Of a stretch of 23,035 bases of DNA, positions 7,642 to 14,255 are shown piece after piece. The stretch is from an uncultured Lachnospiraceae bacterium. Lineage in GTDB: Bacteria; Bacillota; Clostridia; Lachnospirales; Lachnospiraceae. The notes under the pieces were generated by a model that had not been told where the DNA came from, did no database searches, and saw nothing but the letters and a program-made list of their open reading frames with translations. Where the stretch lies: assembly GCA_949935685.1 (NCBI GenBank), contig CATLGN010000003.1, positions 1-23,035 of the forward strand. The letters run 5' to 3'. A program made the position numbers and the translations under genes. Position 1 is the stretch's first letter. Every line of letters starts with the position of its first letter.

Positions 7642-8832
7642 TCACAGAAACCCGTTTTCCCAAATCCCCATCGTCAATACCGTCATATCGTCCTGTACCT
7701 TTCCCATTGTCTTATGCAATACAAGCTGCAGGATATAATTGGCCATTTCCTGCGGATTCTGAATCGTTATCTGGCTGATAATATCGCGAAAGGCTCCCTC
7801 GCCGCCCACGCCGTCCACAATGCCGTCCGACACCATAATAATATGATCTCCGTCCGCAAGCTGCCGCTGCTGCCTGTCCGTCTCAATTTTGTGAAATACG
7901 CCAAGCGGGAGGTTTTCCGCCTCGATCTGTTCCACCATCCGGTCCCGCTTGATATATGTGCAGGAAGAACCGATCTTGACCAGTTCGCAGCATCCGGTAT
8001 ACAGATTGACATCACAGATGTCCAGTGTGGACATATTTTCTTCCTCTGCCCGCGCGGCCAGCACACCGTTAATCATCTCCGCCGCCGCTTCTTTGGAAAA
8101 TCCTGACTCCAGCAGCTTCTCCAGCAAATCAATCACCGTTTCGCTGTCCGCCATTGCCTTCTCGCCGGAACCCATGCCGTCCGACAGCGCCATAACAAAG
8201 CTCCCGTTTCCCCTTTCCAGAAAAGAGAAGGTGTCTCCCGAAACCTTCTCGTTCTCCCGCGTCGCCTTGGCCGCTCCTGTCAGAACATGATAAACGGCCG
8301 CTTCTTCAAATAAAATAGTCTCGTACTCCCGTGAGATAAAAAACAGGCTGTCCTTTTCCGGCAGAAGGCGACGCCGCAACAGGATTGAGAGAATTTCCGC
8401 CGCATCTTCCGCTGTCAGTACATGCCGTTCGTCCACACACATATCAACGGCCAGTTTCATACCGCTGACCGGATCTTCGATCCGGTACATATTGCGCACC
8501 AGAAGCCCTTTGTTCTTGCAGGCATGGATAATCTTTTTCAGTTCTCTGGCCCGGAACGGGTATAGTTGATAGGATTCTTCCGCCAGTCCGCGGATAATCC
8601 GTGATACTTCTTTCAGATGATCCGCCAGTATTTCCCGATCTTCCGTCAGTCTTCGTTTCATCAGGCATGCCTGCCTGTCCACCGCAGCGCTGCCGTCTTC
8701 CGCTTTTTCCCTGTATGTAAATGTCTCCGCCAGATCATGAAACGAATCTGCGTATCCCAGTAATTTCTTTTTCCCATACGACGGGATCAGCACCCCCTCC
8801 TGCTGCCCCCGCATCATGTCTGCTTTCCGCAT
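7642..8832 (-). CDS. SpoIIE-type PP2C serine phosphatase lacking the membrane domain
   Basis: This 396-residue protein has a C-terminal SpoIIE/PP2C phosphatase domain from about residue 175: ALSDGMGSG at 215-223, a DICDVNLYTGCCELVKIGS stretch near 270-289, VSDGIVDG near 334-341, and the terminal metal-binding QDDMTVL near 380-386. The first 170 residues resemble the soluble middle of SpoIIE, but there is no hydrophobic segment. Bacillus SpoIIE is about 830 residues with a ten-helix N-terminal membrane domain, and there is no room for one before divIC. By family, it should dephosphorylate an anti-anti-sigma factor such as SpoIIAA to activate the forespore sigma factor. The start is the ATG at 8832 behind a near-perfect AAAGGAGG. 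The frame is open to 8892, but that lies upstream of the predicted transcript start. Position and promoter fit spoIIE; I leave the symbol empty because the architecture differs. Confidence 0.9.
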   Translation of the reverse strand: MRKADMMRGQQEGVLIPSYGKKKLLGYADSFHDLAETFTYREKAEDGSAAVDRQACLMKRRLTEDREILADHLKEVSRIIRGLAEESYQLYPFRARELKKIIHACKNKGLLVRNMYRIEDPVSGMKLAVDMCVDERHVLTAEDAAEILSILLRRRLLPEKDSLFFISREYETILFEEAAVYHVLTGAAKATRENEKVSGDTFSFLERGNGSFVMALSDGMGSGEKAMADSETVIDLLEKLLESGFSKEAAAEMINGVLAARAEEENMSTLDICDVNLYTGCCELVKIGSSCTYIKRDRMVEQIEAENLPLGVFHKIETDRQQRQLADGDHIIMVSDGIVDGVGGEGAFRDIISQITIQNPQEMANYILQLVLHKTMGKVQDDMTVLTMGIWENGFL

Positions 8833-8882
8833 ACTGCTCCCTCCTTTACCAGAGGCAGTCTGCCTGCCCTCTGTAAGAATAC

Positions 8883-8915
8883 AGTATAGCAAACATGTGT
8901 TACGTTTTTTGTCAA
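8883..8915 (-). promoter_or_regulatory. Spo0A-type promoter for the SpoIIE-like gene (21-bp spacer)
   Basis: On the minus strand a perfect TTGACA (8910-8915) is separated by 21 bp from TATACT (8883-8888), which has TGC before it (extended -10). B. subtilis spoIIE and spoIIG are known for overlong spacers that need Spo0A~P. A TGTCAAA on the plus strand (8910-8916) matches six of seven bases of the 0A box TGTCGAA and overlaps the -35. A second six-of-seven match, TGTCTAA on the minus strand, is at 8941-8947. Transcription would start near 8876. Confidence 0.6.
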
Positions 8916-8946
8916 ATCCTTGGCCGTTTCCCGATTTCTTTTAGAC

Positions 8947-8985
8947 AAAAAATACGGATGGCAGCATGCTTTCTCCCATCCGTAT
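8947..8985 (-). terminator. intrinsic terminator after divIC
   Basis: A perfect 10-bp stem (ATACGGATGG at 8952-8961 with CCATCCGTAT at 8976-8985) is followed on the minus strand by T6 (8947-8952). The 5' arm begins on the last base of the divIC stop codon. It separates the yabO-divIC group from the SpoIIE-like gene. Confidence 0.9.
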
Positions 8986-9293
8986 CACTCTTTTTCTTTG
9001 AATATGATTTCGCCTTCGTGCACAAGGCCAAGCTTGTCTTTCGCCACCTCTTCCGCATACTTTTTCGTCTTTGTATACTTCCGAAATTCTTCGATCTCCT
9101 GCGCGCGCTTTTCTTCCTCCGCGATCTGCTGCTCCAGCGCAATCTCTCTGGCCGCATAAATTCGCTTCTTTTCCTGCAGTTCAATGCTTTTTATGCCGAC
9201 CACAAGAAGTAGCATCAAAACCGCTGTCGTCACAAGAAACATTGCCAGATGATTCTGCCGTTTCCTGCGGAATGCCAGCCTCCTTTTTACCAT
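8985..9293 (-). CDS. divIC: septum formation initiator DivIC / FtsB family
   Basis: This 102-residue bitopic membrane protein is a small structural partner in the division complex, acting with FtsL and DivIB at the septum. A basic N-terminus (KRRLAFRRKRQ) is followed by one hydrophobic segment at about residues 16-33, then a charged coiled coil of about 40 residues. The C-terminal YAEEVAKDKLGLVHEGEIIF is highly characteristic of the family. The ATG at 9293 is preferred because GAGG lies 6 nt upstream; a GTG four codons earlier (9305) is open but has a poor site. The position between yabQ and a SpoIIE-type gene matches B. subtilis. The S1-domain gene yabR that follows divIC there is missing here. 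Confidence 0.93.
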   Translation of the reverse strand: MVKRRLAFRRKRQNHLAMFLVTTAVLMLLLVVGIKSIELQEKKRIYAAREIALEQQIAEEEKRAQEIEEFRKYTKTKKYAEEVAKDKLGLVHEGEIIFKEKE

Positions 9294-9317
9294 AATCCCC
9301 CTCACTTTCCACGATCA

Positions 9318-9326
9318 ATCATACCA
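9318..9326 (-). promoter_or_regulatory. possible extended -10 promoter for divIC
   Basis: TGGTATGAT on the minus strand is an extended -10 placed between the yabQ stop and the divIC start, with no convincing -35. It could let divIC be expressed in vegetative cells independently of yabP-yabQ. Confidence 0.3.
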
Positions 9327-9341
9327 GAATGTACCATGAGG

Positions 9342-9830
9342 TTACTGCTTATATAATATCATTCTAAGCAATTTCTTACCTGCCGTCAACTTCTTTTTCC
9401 CAAGGGAAATCCCCGCCCGCATTTTGCTGTGCGATCGTTTCCTCATCCGCTCCATCCTTTCCGCCGCAACACGTACAGGCCGCATCAGAAAGCGAATTGC
9501 TTTTCCCAGAAAATGCAGAATTTTACGCAGAAGCAGAGAGACATATTTGACAAATAAAAAACCAAGCGTTATTTTATAAAGCAGCATGCCCGCCATGGCG
9601 CCTGCCACCGCAAACCAGCGCAGCGTCCCGTTATTTTCCCGGATCAGCTCAAGAAAGATAAACAAAGAGCAGGCAACCCAGTACAGAAAATCTTCCACGG
9701 AAACGGCCAGAACATTGTGGGGAACGGTTCTCCGCAGAATACGGAGAATATCATACAGGACTGTAATCAGGATACCCAACAGAAACGAGTGGAACAGAAA
9801 ATCCATTTCCAGTATAATATCAGGGCTCAT
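9342..9830 (-). CDS. yabQ: spore cortex biosynthesis protein YabQ
   Basis: This 162-residue integral membrane protein belongs to the YabQ family, needed for cortex formation around the developing spore in B. subtilis. Hydrophobic segments are visible at about residues 10-29, 46-63, 71-84 and 86-102. The early LLGILITVLYDILRILRR is the family's hallmark. The C-terminal third (from about residue 108) is strongly basic (RPVRVAAERMERMRKRS) and probably cytoplasmic. The ATG at 9830 has its ribosome site (AGGTG) across the yabP stop codon, 7 nt away, so the two genes are translationally coupled. It is followed by divIC after 48 nt. Confidence 0.93.
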   Translation of the reverse strand: MSPDIILEMDFLFHSFLLGILITVLYDILRILRRTVPHNVLAVSVEDFLYWVACSLFIFLELIRENNGTLRWFAVAGAMAGMLLYKITLGFLFVKYVSLLLRKILHFLGKAIRFLMRPVRVAAERMERMRKRSHSKMRAGISLGKKKLTAGKKLLRMILYKQ

Positions 9831-9837
9831 GTTTCAC

Positions 9838-10128
9838 CTACTTAAACAGTTTCGCCAAGAACGATTCTCCGGACTTTCCGTATCCCGCGCTCTCCGAATA
9901 CGTCAGACTGTCAATCCGGCCTTCAATATCCACTTCGCCCTTATCCAGGCTCAGCCGGTTTACATGCAGGTCGTTTCCTTTGATCATCAGCATACCCTGA
10001 TCGGTCTCCAGAAGCACTTCCGTCAGATCAAAGGACAATACATCCACCACCCCGTTCATATTGCAGATATTTCTGTTGGTCAGCATGCATTTATGCTGTT
10101 TTTGCTTGATATTCGTCAAATCCTCCAT
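9838..10128 (-). CDS. yabP: sporulation protein YabP
   Basis: A 96-residue soluble protein of the YabP/YqfC family, made in the mother cell during sporulation. The family pattern is visible as short beta-rich segments: KCMLTNRNICNMNGVVDVLSF, then LLETDQGMLMIKGNDLHVNRL, then LDKGEVDIEGRIDSLTY. The exact function is unknown even in B. subtilis. I choose the ATG at 10128 because it gives the usual length of about 100 residues, has GGGGG upstream, and lies some 25 nt after the start predicted from a sigma-E-like promoter at 10159-10188. The frame is open further, to a GTG at 10209 with no ribosome site and to a TTG at 10143 behind AGGAAAG, but the first lies upstream of that promoter and the second practically on its start point. 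Confidence 0.9.
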   Translation of the reverse strand: MEDLTNIKQKQHKCMLTNRNICNMNGVVDVLSFDLTEVLLETDQGMLMIKGNDLHVNRLSLDKGEVDIEGRIDSLTYSESAGYGKSGESFLAKLFK

Positions 10129-10158
10129 ATTCAAAGCCCCCAATGTCTTTCCTGATAC

Positions 10159-10188
10159 ATTGTATGAAGGACTTCCCGCGTTTATGTC
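10159..10188 (-). promoter_or_regulatory. sigma-E-like promoter for yabP-yabQ
   Basis: On the minus strand, CATACAAT (10159-10166) is a full match to the sigma-E -10 consensus CATACAnT. It lies 14 bp after GACATAAA (10181-10188), which keeps the CATA core of the -35. yabP and yabQ belong to the sigma-E regulon in B. subtilis. Confidence 0.6.
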
Positions 10189-10209
10189 TGTTCTCCCGCA
10201 TCCGTGCAC

Positions 10210-10449
10210 TCACAGATACCGGAACAGTTCTGCCGCCTCTTCCTTTTTTACCGTCTCCCTTACATCCAGCACCTCTACTCTGACCTCTTTGTTCCCGAAT
10301 CCGATCGTCAGAATATCCCCCGCCTTTACACTGGCGGAAGCCTTCGCCGGTTTGTCATTCATCAGCACCCTGCCCGCGTCGCAGGCTTCATTGGCCACAC
10401 TGCGCCGTTTGATCAGGCGGGATACCTTCAGATATTTGTCAAGCCTCAT
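10210..10449 (-). CDS. rqcP: S4-domain RNA-binding protein RqcP (YabO/Hsp15 family)
   Basis: A 79-residue protein consisting of one S4 domain (residues 1-60, MRLDKYLKVSRLIKRRSVA...) plus a short charged tail. In Firmicutes, RqcP (formerly YabO) joins RqcH on stalled 50S subunits and supports addition of C-terminal alanine tails that mark incomplete proteins for degradation. The conserved RLIKRR and the ANEACDAGRVLMNDKPAKAS stretch are visible. The ATG at 10449 has GGAGG at 7 nt. The stop is directly followed by the spacer holding the yabP promoter, so rqcP can be expressed during growth and yabPQ during sporulation. Its own promoter is unclear; a 16-bp palindrome lies 37 nt upstream. Confidence 0.93.
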   Translation of the reverse strand: MRLDKYLKVSRLIKRRSVANEACDAGRVLMNDKPAKASASVKAGDILTIGFGNKEVRVEVLDVRETVKKEEAAELFRYL

Positions 10450-10485
10450 AAAAATACCTCCATCTCCGTGAGCTGCGCATCTTAC

Positions 10486-10522
10486 TTTTTTATCATACGG
10501 GAAACTCCCGTATGATAAAAAA
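10486..10522. repeat. perfect 16-bp inverted repeat upstream of rqcP
   Basis: The arms TTTTTTATCATACGGG (10486-10501) and CCCGTATGATAAAAAA (10507-10522) are perfectly complementary around a 5-nt loop. The T-run is on the 5' side and the A-run on the 3' side in both directions, the reverse of an intrinsic terminator, so it does not terminate in the usual way. Its first six bases on the minus strand are the T-tail of the hup terminator. It may be an operator or an RNA 5'-end structure. A TATGAT in the second arm could act as a -10, but no good -35 is seen. Confidence 0.7.
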
Positions 10523-10543
10523 GAATCCTGCTCTGCAGGATTC
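10517..10543 (-). terminator. intrinsic terminator of hup
   Basis: On the minus strand GAATCCTGC / GCAGGATTC forms a perfect 9-bp stem with a 3-nt loop (10523-10543), followed directly by T6 (10517-10522). It lies about 34 nt after the hup stop. Confidence 0.9.
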
Positions 10544-10577
10544 TTGCCTGCGGCTGATATGCCGCCCTTTTCTCTGT

Positions 10578-10853
10578 TTATCCGTTTACCAGATCCTTCA
10601 ATGCTTTGCCTGCTTTAAACTTGGGAGCTTTGGAAGCTTCAATCGGCATAGGCTCGCGAGTCTGAGGATTTCTTCCCATTCTTGCAGCTCTCTCGGATAC
10701 TTCAAATGTACCGAATCCAACCAACTGAACTTTCTCGCCCTTTTTCAACTCTTCCGCTACAATATCAGTAAAAGCCTTTAACGCTTTTTCCGCATCTTTT
10801 TTGGACAGTTCCGACTGTTCAGCGATCGCTGCAACTAATTCTGTTTTGTTCAT
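10578..10853 (-). CDS. hup: nucleoid-associated DNA-binding protein HU
   Basis: A 91-residue HU protein, full length for the family. It binds and bends DNA as a dimer and compacts the nucleoid. Two N-terminal helices (NKTELVAAIAEQSELSKKDAEKAL) form the dimer body. VGFGTFEVSERAARMGRNPQTREPM spans the beta arms, including the conserved GRNPQT and the DNA-intercalating Pro, and KAPKFKAGKALKDLVNG is the C-terminal helix. The ATG at 10853 has GAGGAGG 8 nt upstream. It has its own vegetative promoter (10931-10959) and terminator (10517-10543), so it can be transcribed alone and strongly, as expected for an abundant protein. Between mazG and yabO it matches the B. subtilis and clostridial order. Confidence 0.97.
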   Translation of the reverse strand: MNKTELVAAIAEQSELSKKDAEKALKAFTDIVAEELKKGEKVQLVGFGTFEVSERAARMGRNPQTREPMPIEASKAPKFKAGKALKDLVNG

Positions 10854-10930
10854 TATGAACGCCTCCTCTTACATGAGTTTACTATTCGTGTGCATGTGCC
10901 ATACGTCCCCTCTCGGAAACGCTACATATA

Positions 10931-10959
10931 GTTATATACATAATTCCCATGTTTGTCAA
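10931..10959 (-). promoter_or_regulatory. sigma-A promoter of hup
   Basis: A perfect TTGACA (10954-10959) is followed after 17 bp by TATAAC (10931-10936) on the minus strand, directly behind the mazG stop codon. The expected start near 10924 leaves a leader of about 70 nt containing GAGAGGGGA and no obvious hairpin. Confidence 0.75.
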
Positions 10960-10963
10960 GAAA

Positions 10964-11683
10964 TTATTCCGATTCCGGCTCCAAAAGCTCCACTTTTTCA
11001 GCAATTTTGTCAGCCAGTATCTGCTCCGGCGCCAGCCGTTCCCGATACGCCAGTTCCGAAAGCAGCCAGAGCATGTCCGCATACTGTTTCCGCACCTCTG
11101 CCGGCCTGCCGCCCTCCTGCGCCGTGCGCAGCGATGCCAGTGTCTTCTCCATTCGCGGCCACAGTGTCTCCGCCCCTTCCCCTTCCGGGAGACCATACAG
11201 CCTGTCCGCTTTTTTGATCACTTTGCAGGCTCTTGCCAGCGCAGGGAGTTCTTCCGGTATCTCCCGCAGCGGCGAGGGCATCCAGCTTTTCCCCGTTTTT
11301 TCTTCTTTTTTAATCGCTTCCCAGTTCTGCAGCGCCTGCTCCGGGTCGTCCGCCGTAACGCTTCCAAATACATGCGGATGGCGGCGGATCATCTTCTGCG
11401 CCGCTTCCTCTATGACATCATCGATGGTAAACAATCCCTCCTCCCGGGCAATTACACTGTGCATAACCGCCTGCAGCAGAATGTCTCCCAGCTCTTCTTT
11501 CATATTTTCCGCATTGCCGCTCTTTTCATAGATGCGAATGGAAGCCAGCAGCTCCGCCGCTTCTTCCGTCATACAGGGCCGCAGGCTCTGGTGCGTCTGC
11601 TCGCGGTCCCACGGGCAGCCGTTTTCTCCCCGCAGCGTTTCAATTATCTGAACAAAGTCTGTGAAAGTATGTCGTTCGTCCAT
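10964..11683 (-). CDS. mazG: MazG-family nucleoside triphosphate pyrophosphohydrolase
   Basis: A 239-residue enzyme that hydrolyses (d)NTPs to monophosphate and PPi, removing aberrant nucleotides. The all-alpha NTP-PPase fold begins with LRGENGCPWDREQTHQSL. The metal-binding motif follows as EEAAE (residues 40-44), later EELGD (63-67) with Asp67. A RRHPHVFG segment near residue 100 is also typical of MazG. A second, more diverged repeat fills the C-terminal half. B. subtilis YabN fuses an N-terminal methylase-like domain to MazG; here only the MazG part is present. The ATG at 11683 has AGGAG upstream and lies 40 nt inside the end of the PEGA lipoprotein gene, so translation is probably coupled. 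Confidence 0.93.
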   Translation of the reverse strand: MDERHTFTDFVQIIETLRGENGCPWDREQTHQSLRPCMTEEAAELLASIRIYEKSGNAENMKEELGDILLQAVMHSVIAREEGLFTIDDVIEEAAQKMIRRHPHVFGSVTADDPEQALQNWEAIKKEEKTGKSWMPSPLREIPEELPALARACKVIKKADRLYGLPEGEGAETLWPRMEKTLASLRTAQEGGRPAEVRKQYADMLWLLSELAYRERLAPEQILADKIAEKVELLEPESE

Positions 11684-13227
11684 GATCCGTCTCCTAATCC
11701 TGTCGTATCCAATCCATTCAATCCGTTGATTCCCGTTTCTGTCTTTTTCACCAGCTCCGAGAAAGAAAGTTCCATGTCTTTTTCTTCGTCGTCCACCTGT
11801 ATCGTATAGCTCCTTGTCTGATAGCCGTTTTTGCGAAGGGATATGACATGTGTGCCCTCTTTCTTGGCAAAGCTTGTCGGTGCAAGCCCCACATAACTGC
11901 CGTCCACATAGACTTCCACATCTTTCGGCGCGTTAATTTTCACCCGCCATGTACCATTCCCCGCAGATATTTCCCCGTCCGGCTTTTTCTCGTTTGATTT
12001 TTTTCCGTCCGACTGTTTCTCATCGGTGACGGAAGCCGATACCGGCACATCGATGTCAGTGACATCCGCATCCTCACTTGTAATCCGCTCTGTATCGTTG
12101 TCTCCGTTTTCGCCAAACGGTATCTCGCTTTCGGTATCATCTGTCTGCCCGTTTCCGTCTATGTCGGCCGTCTCGCCGTCGGGTTCCATTTCCACATTCA
12201 GATTGGCATTTTCCTGCCCCACTTTCAAATACTGACTGATCGTCTCATACCCGGAAGCCTTGACAATCATCTGGTGAATGCCATATTCCAGCGTCACATA
12301 AGTCGAGGTGTCGATTTTTTCCCCGTCGATATAAACATTGGCGTCCGGGGGCGTCAGCGTAAAAAAGACATTGCCCGTTTTGACTTCTTCCCCTTTCAGG
12401 TCTGATACATCGAGCACAGTCTCCTCATCCCGAAAGATAGCGGCCTCCTTGCTGCCGCCGTGTCTGCCATTGCGGACAACGACCGCATACTCGCCTTCCG
12501 GTACGGTCAGCAGCATATCTTCCGTAATGCGCTGCACCATCTGTCCGACTTCGATAAAGCCGTCGACAAAATATTCCGTGCCCGTCAGGCGCAAATACCC
12601 ATGCCCCCGCTGTACCAGAATGCTGTAAACCGTATTGTCAATCCCCTGCACCGACAGCACATCCCTCTCATTCAGATCCGGCAGTTCGATTTCCTCTCCT
12701 TCGGAGAGCAGCACCATCCGCTCCGCCAGCGTATACAACTCTCCGTTGAAAGAAATCTGCCCCCTTGCCTGATTCATGGTAAATCCCGCCGTAACGTCAA
12801 CCTCCCAGGCCGAGGGAGAAAGCATAATCGAAACACATTTTTTGGGAATATGCTGGAAATTGACATCCACAATATCACCGGGCCGGAGCTGCGCAACCGA
12901 CATCGCCTCCCCATACCGGTCCGTAACAGTCGTCGTACCGTCATAACGCAGCGTATAATTTTTATTGACAATGCGATTCAGAAACTGAATCTTGCCTTCT
13001 GCTTCCATGACCCGCACAACGACCGCCGTGTCTTTGGAATCATATTCACCGGGTTCCATAATCCGAAACCCCGTTTCCAATTCCTTTTCCGACGCCTCTC
13101 CGCCTGTCGTCCCACCTTCCAGAAAAGCAATCTTTGCACCTGTCTCCTGCCCGCAGCCGGTCAGGACCATACACAATACTGCCAGAATCCAAACAATCGG
13201 ATGTCCTGTCTTCTTTCCTGTTTTCAT
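11644..13227 (-). CDS. PEGA-domain lipoprotein
   Basis: A 527-residue exported protein. A short basic start, a hydrophobic stretch and the lipobox LTGC (Cys25) mark it as a lipoprotein on the outer face of the membrane. Residues 60-280 are beta-rich and unassigned. A first PEGA domain spans about 287-347 (TPPDANVYIDGEKI ... GIHQMIVKASGYE). An acidic, low-complexity linker runs from about 350 to 425. A second PEGA domain is at about 427-490 (INAPKDVEVYVDGSYVG ... GTHVISLRKNGYQTRSY). PEGA domains are surface modules, often near envelope proteins; the ligand is unknown. Within the linker, DIDGNGQTDD (356-365 approx.) resembles an EF-hand-type calcium loop. The ATG at 13227 has AAGGA nearby. The stop lies inside mazG. 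No function can be assigned. Confidence 0.85.
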   Translation of the reverse strand: MKTGKKTGHPIVWILAVLCMVLTGCGQETGAKIAFLEGGTTGGEASEKELETGFRIMEPGEYDSKDTAVVVRVMEAEGKIQFLNRIVNKNYTLRYDGTTTVTDRYGEAMSVAQLRPGDIVDVNFQHIPKKCVSIMLSPSAWEVDVTAGFTMNQARGQISFNGELYTLAERMVLLSEGEEIELPDLNERDVLSVQGIDNTVYSILVQRGHGYLRLTGTEYFVDGFIEVGQMVQRITEDMLLTVPEGEYAVVVRNGRHGGSKEAAIFRDEETVLDVSDLKGEEVKTGNVFFTLTPPDANVYIDGEKIDTSTYVTLEYGIHQMIVKASGYETISQYLKVGQENANLNVEMEPDGETADIDGNGQTDDTESEIPFGENGDNDTERITSEDADVTDIDVPVSASVTDEKQSDGKKSNEKKPDGEISAGNGTWRVKINAPKDVEVYVDGSYVGLAPTSFAKKEGTHVISLRKNGYQTRSYTIQVDDEEKDMELSFSELVKKTETGINGLNGLDTTGLGDGSWTNDILSQTLFR

Positions 13228-13251
13228 GATTTCCTTTCGTCCTCTGTTTTT

Positions 13252-13270
13252 CTGCCCGTTATCCGGGCAG
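13252..13270 (-). repeat. 7-bp hairpin across the cotS stop codon
   Basis: CTGCCCG / CGGGCAG pair perfectly around a 5-nt loop that holds the TAA stop. No T-run follows on either strand, so it is not a standard terminator. It may mark or protect the RNA end between the CotS-type gene and the lipoprotein gene. Confidence 0.5.
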
Positions 13271-14242
13271 CATCGTATGTAAAAACAGTTCTCTGTCTTT
13301 CTCCTGTTTCAGCAGTTTATCAAACTTTTCCATATTTCTGCCGGGAATCCATGCCTTTCCCGTATTATAATAAAAATTGACAATCTTCCAGAATTTTTCA
13401 GGATATGCCAGACGATAATAGAGCTGACACAATTCTTCTTCCGAGAGAGGCCGCTCCTTCTGGTATGCTTCCAGCAGCCCGTTTCCCACTGTCGGCGACC
13501 AGTTATTCTTTTCCAGCAGTTTGCGCAGGAACAGATAAACGTCTCTGATCTGACTGTCACAGGCACACTTCTCAAAATTTATGACAGCAATGTCATTATT
13601 TTCAAATAACAGATTATGATATTGAAAATCACCGTGACACCAGATTCCCCGTCTGGCAATCTGTTCATAGAAATCCGGTTTGCGGCAGGCATTCCACCGT
13701 TCTGTCACCGCAAACGCTTTTTCCATAAACATATCATAATGCTTCAGAAGATAAATCTCAAAATCTGTTTTCTGGCCTTTGGCACGCAGGAACCTTCGCA
13801 CTTTCCGCAATTCCCGGTTATGTTTTTCGTATTCTTTATCCACACGGCAGGCAGGCGTTTCCGCCTCCGGATCTGCCGGCATAACCATGGCTTTATGCAG
13901 TCTGGCGAGCAGACGCATCGCCCGCCTGCACTCCTCTCCATCCCGTATACTGCATTCTCTGCCGCCAAAATACGTTTTTACGATATAGACATTCTGGTTT
14001 TGATCTTTTGTCCACAGCATACCTTCTTTATTGGAAAGAATCTCTTCCACCGGAATACCGCTTTCCTCCCGTATATGAGAAAGCAACGCATTCTGCCGCT
14101 CCAGTTTATCGGTAAAACCCGTATACTCTTTGAGAATGCGGATTCCCTCCGGTGTTTCAAAGAGAATGGCGCCCCTTCCTTTCCAGGTTCGGATCACTTC
14201 GAAATCATATTCTGAAAGCACGCTGACTGCCCTGTCATTCAC
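13259..14242 (-). CDS. CotS-family spore coat protein (kinase-like fold)
   Basis: A 327-residue member of the CotS/YsxE/YutH family, related to aminoglycoside phosphotransferases and often found in or near the spore coat. An N-lobe-like region covers residues 10-95 (ILFETPEGIRILKEY ... YIVKTYFGG). HGDFQYHN at 203-210 matches the catalytic loop HGDxxxxN. Where active kinases have DxD for metal, this protein reads NFE at 222-224, so it may not transfer phosphate. The C-terminal LEKNNW...RLAYPEKFWKI...KAWIPG stretch is typical of Clostridia CotS proteins. The start is a GTG at 14242 with AGGGGG 7 nt upstream; no ATG competes. A mother-cell-type promoter candidate lies at 14273-14301. The gene suggests the organism forms spores. 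The substrate, if any, is unknown. Confidence 0.85.
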   Translation of the reverse strand: MNDRAVSVLSEYDFEVIRTWKGRGAILFETPEGIRILKEYTGFTDKLERQNALLSHIREESGIPVEEILSNKEGMLWTKDQNQNVYIVKTYFGGRECSIRDGEECRRAMRLLARLHKAMVMPADPEAETPACRVDKEYEKHNRELRKVRRFLRAKGQKTDFEIYLLKHYDMFMEKAFAVTERWNACRKPDFYEQIARRGIWCHGDFQYHNLLFENNDIAVINFEKCACDSQIRDVYLFLRKLLEKNNWSPTVGNGLLEAYQKERPLSEEELCQLYYRLAYPEKFWKIVNFYYNTGKAWIPGRNMEKFDKLLKQEKDRELFLHTMLPG

Positions 14243-14255
14243 GTATATACCCCCT

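Noticed and set aside
8833..8892. A 20-codon N-terminal extension of the SpoIIE-like protein
   Set aside because: The extended start lies upstream of the predicted -10 and has no ribosome site, whereas AAAGGAGG sits just before the ATG at 8832.
10129..10209. A longer YabP beginning at a GTG right after the rqcP stop
   Set aside because: There is no ribosome site, the extra 27 residues have no family match, and the region holds a sigma-E-like promoter.
10486..10522. Reading the 16-bp palindrome as a bidirectional terminator
   Set aside because: The T-run precedes the stem and the A-run follows it in both directions, the opposite of what intrinsic termination needs. The real hup terminator is the adjacent 9-bp hairpin.
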